Positions 1 to 8,929 of a DNA stretch of 64,000 nt are shown in pieces. The notes beneath the pieces are model-generated. The model was not told the DNA's origin. It saw nothing but the letters and a program-made list of their open reading frames with translations, and ran no database searches. A program made the position numbers and the translations under genes. The stretch's first letter is position 1; each line of letters starts with the position of its first letter. Origin of the DNA: Streptomyces lacrimifluminis (GTDB lineage: Bacteria > Actinomycetota > Actinomycetes > Streptomycetales > Streptomycetaceae); contig NZ_BMMU01000004.1 in the NCBI RefSeq assembly GCF_014646095.1, forward strand, positions 372,001-436,000, read 5' to 3'.

Positions 1-830
1 ACCCCGCAGCTCAGCCGCACCTGACCGACGTCCTCGACGCCGTCGTTCAGGGCCGACCGGCTGCCGTGGCGCAGATCGTCGACGGCCCCGACGACTTCCT
101 CGGCTCCACTCTCGGCGTCCACGGCGATGACCGTGCCGCCTGCGGGAGCGTGGGCGGCGGGCAGACGGACCGGCTAGTGGCCGACCGGGCCAGAGCCCTG
201 CTGCGAGCCGGCCGCACCGCCCGTGTCGACATCGGCGGGGCAGGGGAGGAGTGCCCAGATCGCCTGTCCGTCCTCGTCCACGTGGCGGCGGCCCGCCCCC
301 GCATGCTGATCTTCGGCGCCGTCGACTTCGCCGCCGCCCTCAGCCAGTCGGGACGCTTCCTCGGCTACCGGGTCACCGTCTGCGACGCCCGCCCCGTCTT
401 CGCCACGGCGGCTCGCTTCCCGCACGCGGACGAGGTGGTGGTCGACTGGCCCCACCGCTACCTGGAACGCACCGAGGTGGACGAGCGAACCGCCGTCTGC
501 GTCCTCACCCACGACGCCAAGTTCGACATCCCTCTCCTGCGACAGGCGCTCGAACTGGCCGTCGGCTACGTCGGCGCCATGGGCTCCCGCCGCACCCATG
601 ACCAACGCCTGCGACTCCTGCGTGAAGCCGGGGCGTCGGACGAGCAACTGGCCCGGCTGCGCTCCCCGATCGGGCTTGACCTCGGCGCCCGCACGCCCGA
701 GGAGACGGCTCTGTCGATCACCGCGGAGATCGTCGCCCACACCCATCAGGGCACGGGTCGACCTTTGACCCAGATCACCGGACCCATCCACCGACCCGAC
801 CGGCCAAGGCAGCCTGTTTTGGCCAGGTGA
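1..830 (+). CDS. XdhC/CoxI-family protein, 5' end cut by the window
   Basis: The reading frame is open from base 3, so the true start lies outside the window; the GTG at 66 is internal. The visible part reads like an XdhC protein: an N-terminal segment (DFLGSTLGVH), then a Rossmann-like C-terminal domain beginning PRMLIFGAVDFAAAL and ending with a conserved-looking stretch (YVGAMGSRRTHDQR, then SPIGLDLGARTPEE). XdhC proteins bind molybdenum cofactor and help mature xanthine dehydrogenase or CO-dehydrogenase-like enzymes; no partner enzyme is visible, and it would be expected upstream. The C-terminal tail after HTHQGTG is proline/arginine-rich and may be lineage specific. Confidence 0.8.
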   Translation, partial: PAAQPHLTDVLDAVVQGRPAAVAQIVDGPDDFLGSTLGVHGDDRAACGSVGGGQTDRLVADRARALLRAGRTARVDIGGAGEECPDRLSVLVHVAAARPRMLIFGAVDFAAALSQSGRFLGYRVTVCDARPVFATAARFPHADEVVVDWPHRYLERTEVDERTAVCVLTHDAKFDIPLLRQALELAVGYVGAMGSRRTHDQRLRLLREAGASDEQLARLRSPIGLDLGARTPEETALSITAEIVAHTHQGTGRPLTQITGPIHRPDRPRQPVLAR

Positions 831-879
831 GCACAGACAGGTGAGCCCCGAGGAGATCGACGCGACCACGACCGATCTT

Positions 880-913
880 GAGCGGCCCGAGCGGCCCGAG
901 CGGCCCGAGCGGC
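880..913. repeat. 9-bp tandem repeat, almost four units
   Basis: GAGCGGCCC is repeated at 880, 889 and 898, with a partial copy at 907. It lies between the XdhC stop and the promoter region of the redox operon. No function is evident. Confidence 0.85.
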
Positions 914-923
914 AGCAAATACT

Positions 924-968
924 TGGCTAGCCACACGTTTACTGTTATGTTCATTATGTGTCTAGCCA
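924..968. promoter_or_regulatory. Probable promoter/operator of the redox operon
   Basis: A perfect 10-bp palindrome TGGCTAGCCA (924-933) and a near copy TGTCTAGCCA (959-968) flank an unusually AT-rich stretch (934-958). The start codon of the oxidoreductase is 32 bp downstream of the second site. Paired short palindromes around a promoter fit a MarR dimer operator, and a MarR gene closes this operon, so autoregulation is inferred. Confidence 0.6.
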
Positions 969-1000
969 CCTAAATGGGTGGTGGCGCGAGAGGAGTCGTC

Positions 1001-1906
1001 ATGAAAGCCATCCTGTTCGACCGCTTCGGAGGCACGGAAGCGCTGCGCGAGGCGGACATCGAGGTCCCGCAGCCCGGCCCCGGGCAGATCCGCGTCCGCG
1101 TCAGGGCGGCCGGGCTGAACGCGCTGGACGGCAAGATCCGCTCCGGGGCAATGGAGGCCAAGTTCCCGACGCCGCTGCCCGCCGTCCCCGGTGGCGAGCT
1201 CGCCGGCGTGGTGGACGCCCTGGGTGAGGGCGTGAGCGACGTGCAGGTCGGTGATGAGGTGCTGGGCTGGTCGGACACGGGCTCGTACGCCCAGTACGCG
1301 CTGGCCACCACCGTGGCCCCCAAGCCCGCCGACCTCGACTGGCAGCACGCGGTCGCGCTGCCGGTGGCCGGCGAGACGGCCGAGCGGGTCCTGGACCTGC
1401 TGGGGGTCGTCGCCGGGGAGACCGTGCTGATGCACGGTGCGTCCGGAGCGGTGGGCACCCTGGCGGTCCAGCTCGCCACGGCCCGCGGAGCACGCGTGAT
1501 CGCCACCGCAGGCCCCTCCAACCAGGACTACCTCACCTCGCTCGGCGCCACCGCGACCGTGTACGGCGAGGGCCTGGTCGAGCGGGTGCAGGCGCTGGCC
1601 CCCGACGGCGTGGACGCGGTGTTCGATCTGGCCGGGAAGGGAGCCCTGGAGGACTCCATCACCCTGCGGGGCGGCACCGAGCGCATCGTCACCATCGCCG
1701 ACTTCGGTGCACGGCAGCTGGGCATCACCTTCTCCCAGGGATCCCAGGAACGCTCGACCACCCGCTTGGCCGCCCTGGCCCAGGACGCCGCCGCCGGCAA
1801 GCTCGTCACCACCGTCACCGCCTACCCGCTCGACCAGGCGGCCACGGCCCAGCAGGTCAGCGACGCCGGGCACGTGCGGGGCAAGCTCGTCCTGACCGTC
1901 GACTGA
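1001..1906 (+). CDS. NADPH:quinone oxidoreductase, zinc-independent MDR family
   Basis: 301 aa. The start is the ATG at 1001, with GAGAGGAG about 6 bases upstream; an earlier in-frame ATG at 974 has no ribosome site. The protein opens MKAILFDRFGGTEAL and has the GroES-like N-terminal half (PGPGQIRVRVRAAGLNALD) and a nucleotide-binding half with HGASGAVGTLAVQLA. No zinc-ligand cysteine pattern is seen, which points to the quinone reductase (QOR) branch: NADPH-dependent reduction of quinones or enones in the cytosol. It is first in an operon with an Old Yellow Enzyme and a MarR regulator, suggesting detoxification of electrophiles or quinones. Confidence 0.85.
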   Translation: MKAILFDRFGGTEALREADIEVPQPGPGQIRVRVRAAGLNALDGKIRSGAMEAKFPTPLPAVPGGELAGVVDALGEGVSDVQVGDEVLGWSDTGSYAQYALATTVAPKPADLDWQHAVALPVAGETAERVLDLLGVVAGETVLMHGASGAVGTLAVQLATARGARVIATAGPSNQDYLTSLGATATVYGEGLVERVQALAPDGVDAVFDLAGKGALEDSITLRGGTERIVTIADFGARQLGITFSQGSQERSTTRLAALAQDAAAGKLVTTVTAYPLDQAATAQQVSDAGHVRGKLVLTVD

Positions 1907-1998
1907 GCACGCCCGCCCACCGCCTTTCCGCCTCCCCACGACCACCCGCTGCCTTTGCGGTGACCGACCGTGTCACCGCCCTGTCGAAGGACCCCCTC

Positions 1999-3060
1999 AT
2001 GCTGGATTCCCTGTGGACGCCGACCATTCTTGGCGGCATCCCTCTGCCGCACCGCCTGGTCATGGCCCCCATGACCCGTGACCGCTCCACGCCTGAAGGC
2101 GTACCGACCGAGCTGAACGCCGAGTACTACGCCCAGCGGGCCTCGCACGCGCTCATCATCACCGAGGGAACCCAGCCCTCCGCCGACGGCCAGGGCTACC
2201 TCCTGACCCCCGGTATCCACCACGACGAGCAGATCGCCGGGTGGCGCAAGGTCACCGACGCCGTGCACGCGGCCGACGGCCGGATCATCATCCAGCTGAT
2301 GCACACCGGACGCATCGCCCACCCCGACAACACCCCCCACGGGCGCCGGCCGGTCGCCCCTTCGGCGATCCGGCCGCAGGGCACGATGTTCACCGCGTCC
2401 GGGCCCCAGGAGATGCCGACACCCCGAGCCCTGTCGACGCAGGAGGTCGCGGCGACCGCCGACGACTTCCGCCGCGCCGCAGCGGCCGCCGTCGCGGCAG
2501 GCGCCGACGGCGTGGAGATCCACGGCGCCAACGGCTACCTGGTGCACCAGTTCCTGTCCGACAGCACCAACCAGCGCACCGACCGCTACGGCGGTTCCCT
2601 CGACAACCGCATCCGCTTCGCCGTCGAGGTCGCCGCTGCCGTGGCGGACGAGATCGGCGCCGACCGCACCGGCCTGCGCATCTCCCCCGGCAACCCCTAC
2701 AACGACATCGCCGAGTCCGACACCGCCGAGCTGTATCCGGCGCTCCTGCGCGCCCTCGGCCCGCTCGGCCTCGCCTACCTCCACGTCCTCCACGCGGGCG
2801 ACGAGGAGCTGCTGGGCACCCTGCGCGCACTGTGGCCGACCACGCTGATCCTCAACCGGGGCGGTACCGACCTGCCCACCCGCGCGAAGGACATCGACAA
2901 CGGCATGGCCGACCTCGTCTCCGTCGGCGCCCTCGCGCTGGCCAACCCGGACCCGGTCGAGCGGCTACGCTCTGACGCGCCGCTGAACACCCCCGACCCG
3001 GCGACCTTCTACGGCGGCGGAGTGGCCGGCTACACCGACTACCCCACCCACACCGTCTGA
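1999..3060 (+). CDS. Old Yellow Enzyme family FMN oxidoreductase (NemA/XenA-like)
   Basis: 353 aa from the ATG at 1999, with GAAGGA 7 bases upstream. Family marks in order: PHRLVMAPMTRDRS near the N-terminus, IIIQLMHTGRIAHPD, the active-site region GVEIHGANGYLVHQFLSDS, TDRYGGSLDNR, and the C-terminal FMN-phosphate region with LILNRGG. OYE proteins reduce activated C=C bonds or nitro compounds using NADPH. It follows the quinone reductase by 92 bp and precedes the MarR gene by 11 bp, so the three are probably co-transcribed and respond to a common inducer. Confidence 0.9.
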   Translation: MLDSLWTPTILGGIPLPHRLVMAPMTRDRSTPEGVPTELNAEYYAQRASHALIITEGTQPSADGQGYLLTPGIHHDEQIAGWRKVTDAVHAADGRIIIQLMHTGRIAHPDNTPHGRRPVAPSAIRPQGTMFTASGPQEMPTPRALSTQEVAATADDFRRAAAAAVAAGADGVEIHGANGYLVHQFLSDSTNQRTDRYGGSLDNRIRFAVEVAAAVADEIGADRTGLRISPGNPYNDIAESDTAELYPALLRALGPLGLAYLHVLHAGDEELLGTLRALWPTTLILNRGGTDLPTRAKDIDNGMADLVSVGALALANPDPVERLRSDAPLNTPDPATFYGGGVAGYTDYPTHTV

Positions 3061-3071
3061 GGAACCGCATC

Positions 3072-3548
3072 ATGGCCGCTCCCACACCCCATATCCCCGC
3101 GACGGCCGACGAGGGGCCGATGAGCTACGCGATCTTCCAGCTCGCCCGCGCCCACCGGGCCCGCGCCGCCGCCATGCTCCGCGAGATGGACCTGCATCCC
3201 GGACAGGAACTGCTGCTGATGCACCTCCTGGACCGGGACGGCCAGACCCAGTCCGAGCTGCTCGAAAGCGTCGGCCTGGACCACTCCACCGTCTCCAAGT
3301 CCCTGCGCCGCATGCAGGACGCCGGCCTGCTCATCCGCGAGCCGGCCGAACACGACCGGCGCGTCATGGTCGTCCACCTCACCGACAAGGGCCGTGCCCT
3401 GCGCGAGCCCCTGGCAGCCATGTGGCGGGCCCTGGAGGAGACCTCCGCGCTGAACCTGTCGGCGCAGCAGGCAGAGTCCTTCGTCCGCACCGCCTACGCC
3501 ATCACCGACGCGATCAACAGCCACGCCCTTCCCCGGGAAGAGTCCTAG
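3072..3548 (+). CDS. MarR-family transcriptional regulator
   Basis: 158 aa. Winged-helix core: LHPGQELLLMHLLDRDGQTQ, recognition helix LDHSTVSKSLRRMQDAGL and wing EHDRRVMVVHLTDKG, flanked by helices that would dimerise. It starts 11 bp after the OYE stop. The usual logic is a repressor released by a phenolic or electrophilic ligand; the palindromes at 924-968 are its likely operator. MarR could also act outside this locus. Confidence 0.88.
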   Translation: MAAPTPHIPATADEGPMSYAIFQLARAHRARAAAMLREMDLHPGQELLLMHLLDRDGQTQSELLESVGLDHSTVSKSLRRMQDAGLLIREPAEHDRRVMVVHLTDKGRALREPLAAMWRALEETSALNLSAQQAESFVRTAYAITDAINSHALPREES

Positions 3549-4000
3549 TGACTCCCCTCGGCCCGCGCCCCGGTTCCGGCCTGGAATACGCCTCGTTTCC
3601 GGCGTTCCCGCGAAGTGGACAGTGCTCCAGCGCGCTCAGCTCAGGAAGACCCGTGCCGAACGGAGCCAGGAGAACGGGGTGAGCGGGGCCCCAGCGTCCG
3701 GCGCGAACGCGAGCTGTCCCGGTGAAATCAGGACGGACTCACTCGGGGCGCAGGGCAACACCCCCTGCGGGGCCGCAGTGCCCTTCCCCGTCGCCGTCCG
3801 GCCGCCCATCGAGGACCGCCGCGTCACCCTCGTCCGGGGCGCCTTCGACCTCTGCAAGCTCCCGCAGGCCTGCTGTGACCGGCGCCCTGGACCCACCCAC
3901 CTCAGACCGGCCCCTGAGCGATCCGGGCCGAAGACGCTCACGACTGCGGCCACCGCTGCCCCGCCCACCTCTTCCTCCGCCTGATGGAAACGAGGCCCCC
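3549..4000. other. Intergenic, no supported gene
   Basis: About 450 bp between the MarR gene and a decayed Rossmann gene. Open frames exist on both strands but have neither a convincing ribosome site nor a recognisable family. It probably contains degenerate sequence belonging to the pseudogene that follows. Confidence 0.5.
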
Positions 4001-4219
4001 ATGGCCACCACCGGCTCCACCACCCTCCCCGTCCTCGTGGTCGGCGCGACCGGCTCCCTCGGGGGCAAGGTCGTCGACGAACTGCTCAAGCGCGGCAGGA
4101 ACGTCCACGCTCTGGTCCGGCCGACCACCCGGGCGAGGGTTGCCCGTCCCGCGCTGACCGACGCTCGCCCGCGCGGGCCGGAGGCTCGCCGTCGGCGCGT
4201 GGCCGTCGACGCGGTGTGA
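4001..4219 (+). pseudogene. Truncated NmrA/SDR-type NAD(P)-binding gene
   Basis: The ATG at 4001 opens a clear Rossmann start (LPVLVVGATGSLGGKVVDEL then GRNVHALVRPTT), typical of NmrA-like atypical SDR proteins of about 250-300 aa. After about 45 residues the reading becomes arginine/proline-rich and stops at 4219, 72 codons in all. The rest of the family is absent downstream, where the LAL regulator begins. This is read as the 5' remnant of a deleted or frameshifted gene. Confidence 0.7.
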
Positions 4220-4301
4220 GATCGAGAACACGAACCCACAGGTTGTCAGTGGGGTACGGCACGATGTGCTGGGGCACCAACTGCCGTGGGGGCGTGAGGG
4301 C

Positions 4302-7148
4302 ATGACGACGGAACGGACACCGCTGGTCGGCAGAGAGGCGGAACTCGCGCGACTGGACCGGCTGCTGGCGGATCTGGTGGGGGACGTGCCCGGCCGCCCG
4401 GCGGTGCTGGACGTCGGCGGTGAGGCGGGCATCGGCAAGAGCCGACTGGTCCACGAGCTGTGCCTGGCCGCGACGCGGCGCGGGGCGGCGGTGCTGCGCG
4501 GCCGGGCGACGGAGTACGAACGCCACATCCCGTTCCAGCCGTTCACCGACGCCTTCTCCGACCTCGCCCCGGAGGCCGTCGAATCCTTCCCGGCGGCTGC
4601 CGAGGTCGCTCCGGTGCTCAGCGGCACTCCCCGCAGCACGGACCGCTTCCACCTGCACCGGGCCACCGCCGCCCTGTTGACCCACACCGCGACGTCTCCG
4701 CTGGTCGTGGTCCTGGACGACATGCACTGGGCGGACGCCGCGTCGCTGGAACTCCTCGACCATCTCGTACGGCACCCCGTGCGCGCCCGCGTCCTGCTGG
4801 TCCTCGCCCGCCGAGACCGGCAGAGCCCCGGGCCGCTCGCCGCGACCCTCACCCGCGGCACGGAGACCGGCACGGTACGGCGGACAGTCCTCGGCCCGCT
4901 CGGCGAGCGGGAGTGCATCGAACTGCTCACCCCCGACCTGGCCCGCGACCAGGCCGTACGGCTCTTCACGGCGAGCGAGGGCAACCCGCTGTACCTGCTG
5001 ACCCTGCTCCAGGCGCACCGCGAGGGCGCATCGGTGAGCCGACTGTCCACGACCGGCCTCGGGGCGCTGCTGCTCGACGAGCTGACCCCGCTGACGCCGT
5101 CGCAGGGCCGGCTCGTCCAAGTGGTGGCAGCTCTGGGCGACCACGCCACGCCCGCGCTGCTCGGGCCGGTGACCGGCCAGGAGCCGGGGCAACTGACCGA
5201 GGATCTCGGCGTACTGATCGGGCGCGACCTGCTGCGCACCGGCACGCACGGGCGGATCGCGCTGCGCCACCCCGTGCTGCGCAGCCTCGTCCGCGACGGC
5301 ACCGACCCCTGGCTGCGAACAGAGACCCACCGGCTCGTCAGCGCCGAACTCGCCCGGGCCGGCGCCCCGTTGGCCGAGCGGGCGCACCATGCCGAGCAGT
5401 CGCTGTCCGGCTGGGACCCGCGGGCGGCGGCAGTGCTGGACGAGGCCGCCGAGCAGGCCGCACAGACGGCGCCCGCGAGCAGCGCGCACTGGCTTGAAAT
5501 GGTGCTGCGGCATCTTCCACACACGCCGGAACACGCGGGCAGACGGCGCGAGTTGATGCTGCGGCGGGCCCGGGCGCTGGGCGTCGGCGGCCGGCTCCGG
5601 GAGAGCCGGGACCTGTTGCACCAGGTGATCGACCTGCCCGACCCGGGCGACGGGACGGGGTCACGGGCGTCTGCTGTCGTGCTGTGCGCCGTCATGGAGC
5701 GCCATCTGGGGCGTTACTCGGAGGCGGTCGCCCTGCTCCGCCGCGAATTGCACCGCACTGATCCCGCGCCGTCGCTCGCCGACCAGGTGGCGCTGGGCCT
5801 GGAGCTGGGCTCCTCGGCCCCGCACGACACCTCGTACCCGGCGGTGCGCTCCGAGGTGGCACACACCCTGGAGGTGGCCCGCTCCCTCGGGGACGAGACG
5901 GGGGTGGCCGGTGCGCTGAGCGTCGCGGCGCTGGGAGAGGCGTACGAGGGGGAGACGGCCGCGGCGGACGACTTCACCCGCCGGGCGGCGGCCCTCGTGG
6001 ACTCGCTGCCGGACGGCGATCTGACCGGCCTGTGCGAGCCGCTGGTACGGCTGGCCTGGGCGGAGGCGTTCCTGGAGCGCTTCGCCGACGCCGAGCGGCA
6101 CGCCGATCGCGGCATGGCCATAGCCCGCCGCACCGGCCAGCTCTACCTCCTGCCCCACCTTCTGCTGTGCAAGACACACGTGCGCACCCAGACCTGTCGG
6201 CTCGCATCAGCAGTGGAACTGTCCGAGGAAGCCGAGGACATCGCCCGCGGCATCGGCAGTGACGAACTGCTCGCCTTCGTCCTCGCGACCAGAGCCCACG
6301 CCCTGGTTGACGCCTGCCCACCCGGCGATCCGCGGCCACTGGCCACCGCCGAGGAGGCGGTGGCCGCGGCGGGTCTGGGCGTCAACTGGTGGGCGTCCAT
6401 CGCCTGGTGCGTACTCGGCTACGCGGCGCTCACCGCCGGCGACCCGGCCCGTGCCCGGGAGGCGGTGCTGCGTGCCGGCGGACCCGGGCTGCGGCGGATG
6501 CAGCCCTCCATGCGTCCCCTGTTCCTGGAGGTCCTGGTGACCGCCGCCGTCACCATGGGTGACCTGGACGCGGCGAAGGACTGGGCCGAGCGGGCCCACG
6601 AGGAGGCCGAGCGGCTCGATCTGCCCGTGCAGCGCGCCTCGGCCATGCGCAGCGCCGCGCAGATACGCCTCGGTCTCGGTGACGACAGGGCGGCGGCGGA
6701 CCTGTTCGTGGCGGCGGCCGACGAGAGCGCCCGCAGCGGAGGGGTGTTCTGGGAGGCGTTCTCCCTGCTCTTCGGCGCCTCCCTGCTGGCGGCGGACCCG
6801 GACGGTTCGCAGCGGGGGCAGGCGGCCTGGCACCGGGGGCGGCGGCTCGCCGCGGCCGGGGGTTGCGGGATGCTGACCGGTTTTGCTGAGGCGGTCGGCC
6901 CGGCGGTGGCCGCCGGGGCCGACGGACCCGAGCGTCGCCTCGCCGAACTGACCGCCCGCGAACGGGAGATCGCCCACCTCGTCGCTGACGGCCTCACCAG
7001 CCCGGCGATCGCCGAACGACTCTGCCTGAGCCGCCGCACGGTCGAGACCCACATCTCCCGGATCTACCGCAAGACGGGAGTCTCATCGCGGGCAGCTCTG
7101 GCGAGCCTGATGGCGGGGCGCACGCCGAGGCCCTCCTCGAGAGGATGA
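4302..7148 (+). CDS. Large LuxR-type (LAL) ATP-binding regulator
   Basis: 948 aa from the ATG at 4302, preceded by GTGAGGG; an in-frame GTG at 4266 has no ribosome site. Walker A GGEAGIGKS lies at residues 39-47, and the Walker B region VVVLDDMHWADAAS is near 135-150. A long helical TPR-like middle follows. The C-terminus is a LuxR helix-turn-helix (LTAREREIAHLVADGL, then SRRTVETHISRIYRKTG). LAL regulators are ATP-dependent activators, often pathway-specific in streptomycetes. Its target is unknown; no biosynthetic cluster is visible beside it. Confidence 0.88.
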   Translation: MTTERTPLVGREAELARLDRLLADLVGDVPGRPAVLDVGGEAGIGKSRLVHELCLAATRRGAAVLRGRATEYERHIPFQPFTDAFSDLAPEAVESFPAAAEVAPVLSGTPRSTDRFHLHRATAALLTHTATSPLVVVLDDMHWADAASLELLDHLVRHPVRARVLLVLARRDRQSPGPLAATLTRGTETGTVRRTVLGPLGERECIELLTPDLARDQAVRLFTASEGNPLYLLTLLQAHREGASVSRLSTTGLGALLLDELTPLTPSQGRLVQVVAALGDHATPALLGPVTGQEPGQLTEDLGVLIGRDLLRTGTHGRIALRHPVLRSLVRDGTDPWLRTETHRLVSAELARAGAPLAERAHHAEQSLSGWDPRAAAVLDEAAEQAAQTAPASSAHWLEMVLRHLPHTPEHAGRRRELMLRRARALGVGGRLRESRDLLHQVIDLPDPGDGTGSRASAVVLCAVMERHLGRYSEAVALLRRELHRTDPAPSLADQVALGLELGSSAPHDTSYPAVRSEVAHTLEVARSLGDETGVAGALSVAALGEAYEGETAAADDFTRRAAALVDSLPDGDLTGLCEPLVRLAWAEAFLERFADAERHADRGMAIARRTGQLYLLPHLLLCKTHVRTQTCRLASAVELSEEAEDIARGIGSDELLAFVLATRAHALVDACPPGDPRPLATAEEAVAAAGLGVNWWASIAWCVLGYAALTAGDPARAREAVLRAGGPGLRRMQPSMRPLFLEVLVTAAVTMGDLDAAKDWAERAHEEAERLDLPVQRASAMRSAAQIRLGLGDDRAAADLFVAAADESARSGGVFWEAFSLLFGASLLAADPDGSQRGQAAWHRGRRLAAAGGCGMLTGFAEAVGPAVAAGADGPERRLAELTAREREIAHLVADGLTSPAIAERLCLSRRTVETHISRIYRKTGVSSRAALASLMAGRTPRPSSRG

Positions 7149-7954
7149 GCCACGCACGGTTCGAGCCGCGGATACCGGGGGTCCTGTGCGTCAGCCACAA
7201 GTCACAAGGGGCGGGACTGCGTGAGCGAGCGGCGTTGTTGGTGTGTCAGACCGGTCAACTGCCCCGCCCGACCCGACCTGAGCTGAATCCGGTGCGACAG
7301 CCTGGGCACTGTCAGTTGTGCGTGACTGGGGACATTCAGGTATACGCCGACACCGGTGTGCTCTCGCCGGTGTGCTCTCGTGCGAGCGGAGGTGATCCGG
7401 CGCGCTGCGCCGCGCCACGCTCCCTGCGCTCGCGTGCTGTCCGGGCATGGTCACCGCTCTTCGACTCCTCGGCCATGACCACGGATGATCTCTTCTGACG
7501 CTGGGCCGTCCATGTGATGAAGCGTTCCGGGCCGGGGAGAGACGGGCCCCTATGAAGGGGGGTTCTCCGCATCTCTCGTCCACGGAACGTGTCCGCCCTT
7601 ATGCCCGTATGCCCGTACGGCTCAGCGGGTGACGGCCGGCCCGCGCGGCGGGCCGGCCACGGTCGACATCACGGGATCAAGGGAGGTCGGAACGGAGGCG
7701 TACTCCTCGCGCGCGTCCTGGCTGTACTGAGGATCAGGCGGTCGGCCTCATCCTCAGTCCCCTCCTCCTCCGTGCCCTCGTGCCGGGATCAGTCGTGCGC
7801 GGAGTCGAGGTGCCGGACGACTGCCGTGTCCAGCTTCACGGTGCCGTACTCGGCGAAGACCTGCACGCACAGGACCGAGCCCGGTCCAAGTGCCCTCGGC
7901 GGTGACCGGTGAGCCCCTGCGAACCTGCCACCGCGGTCTCGGCCGGGAAGCCGC
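7149..7954. other. Long intergenic stretch, possible remnants only
   Basis: About 800 bp with no confident gene. A 46-codon leftward frame (7336-7476) carries a 13-bp direct repeat but lacks a good ribosome site. A short leftward frame ending at 7789 (CVQVFAEYGTVKLDTAVV) looks like the C-terminus of a lost gene. A small hairpin (GCCCCT/AGGGGG) is near 7545-7565. Confidence 0.45.
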
Positions 7955-8812
7955 CTACCTGACGTCGACGAAGTCGCCGGGCGCCGTCGCGGAGCCGGTC
8001 GTGGCGGTGCCGGCGAAGACGAAGCGGTAGTCGCCGTCGGAGCCGGCCTTGGTGGTGGTGCTCAGGGCGCCGGTGCGGCTGGTCCTGACCGTCTTGAGGG
8101 TGCTGTAGGTGCTGCTGCCCTTCTTGCGGAACTGCAGCCTCACCGGCTGGGTCGAGTACCCCGAGGACTTCCCTGTGGTCCAGTCGGCGCGGGTCAGCTT
8201 GCCGGTGACCGTGATGGTCTTGCCCTTCTTCACCGGCTCCGGGGAGGCGTTGGCGGTCAGCTTGGCGGCACGCTTGATGCTGGTCCTGGCGACGTCGTCG
8301 TCGTAACTGGCGTTCGCGTAGAGGTCGTAGGCGCCCAGGAAGAGTTTCCAGGTCCCCGCGGTGCCGTTGCCGGCCTTGAAGGCGACCGCGGGGTCGATGG
8401 TGAAGACCGTCTTGCAGCTGTAGCTGTAGCCGCCCTGGACCGGCGTCTCCGTGCAGGTGGGGTACTCGTCCGACTCCAGGCCGCCGGTGATGGTGTCCGT
8501 GCTCGAACTGTCGGTGCCCTGCCACAGGAACGCCTGGGTGATGGCTACGCCTTCCTCGTCGAAGGCGGTGAACGTGACGGGAACGGCCTTCTTGCCCGTT
8601 ACACCGAGAACGATGTCTTTGCCGTTGTTGACGACTCCGTTCTTGAATGTGGTGCCGCCCAGCGAGTCCTTCGGCTGGACGCTCTGCGAGGCGAAGGCTC
8701 TGAGACCCGTCGCCGCCCCAGGGTGCTCCGCTGCCTGGGCGGCGCCCGGAAGAACGAGCGCCGAGAGTACGACGGCGCCGGAAAGGACGGCAGCCGCAGT
8801 GCGTATACGCAT
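7955..8812 (-). CDS. Secreted protein of unknown function
   Basis: 285 aa from the ATG at 8812, with a GGGGGAA ribosome site. A Sec signal peptide is clear: MRIRTAAAV, a hydrophobic core, then GAAQAA for cleavage at about residue 30. The mature part contains a cysteine pair (TCTETP, SYSCKT) and a C-terminal beta-rich repeat typical of Ig-like or surface domains (KKGKTITVTGKLTRADWTTG, then VRLQFRKKGSSTYS, GDYRFVFAG). No catalytic motif was recognised. It is followed on the same strand by nothing until the regulator; upstream lies the lipoprotein gene, about 115 bp away. Confidence 0.75.
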   Translation of the reverse strand: MRIRTAAAVLSGAVVLSALVLPGAAQAAEHPGAATGLRAFASQSVQPKDSLGGTTFKNGVVNNGKDIVLGVTGKKAVPVTFTAFDEEGVAITQAFLWQGTDSSSTDTITGGLESDEYPTCTETPVQGGYSYSCKTVFTIDPAVAFKAGNGTAGTWKLFLGAYDLYANASYDDDVARTSIKRAAKLTANASPEPVKKGKTITVTGKLTRADWTTGKSSGYSTQPVRLQFRKKGSSTYSTLKTVRTSRTGALSTTTKAGSDGDYRFVFAGTATTGSATAPGDFVDVR

Positions 8813-8929
8813 GTGATTCCCCCAGGGTGAGGTCGGGTGGCCCTGCCGAACTGGCATTGCGCCAGGGCCCGTTGATGTGGTGAAAAGGTCGGTGCACGCT
8901 CAGATCCCGCCAGATCCCGCGGAAGGGGC

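Noticed and set aside
3938..5695. Long leftward open frame of 585 codons
   Set aside because: It is antisense to the LAL regulator, is Ser/Arg-rich and has no domain; long antisense frames are normal at this GC content.
7336..7476. 46-codon leftward open frame
   Set aside because: No ribosome site, low complexity with an internal direct repeat, no known family; described only within the intergenic entry.
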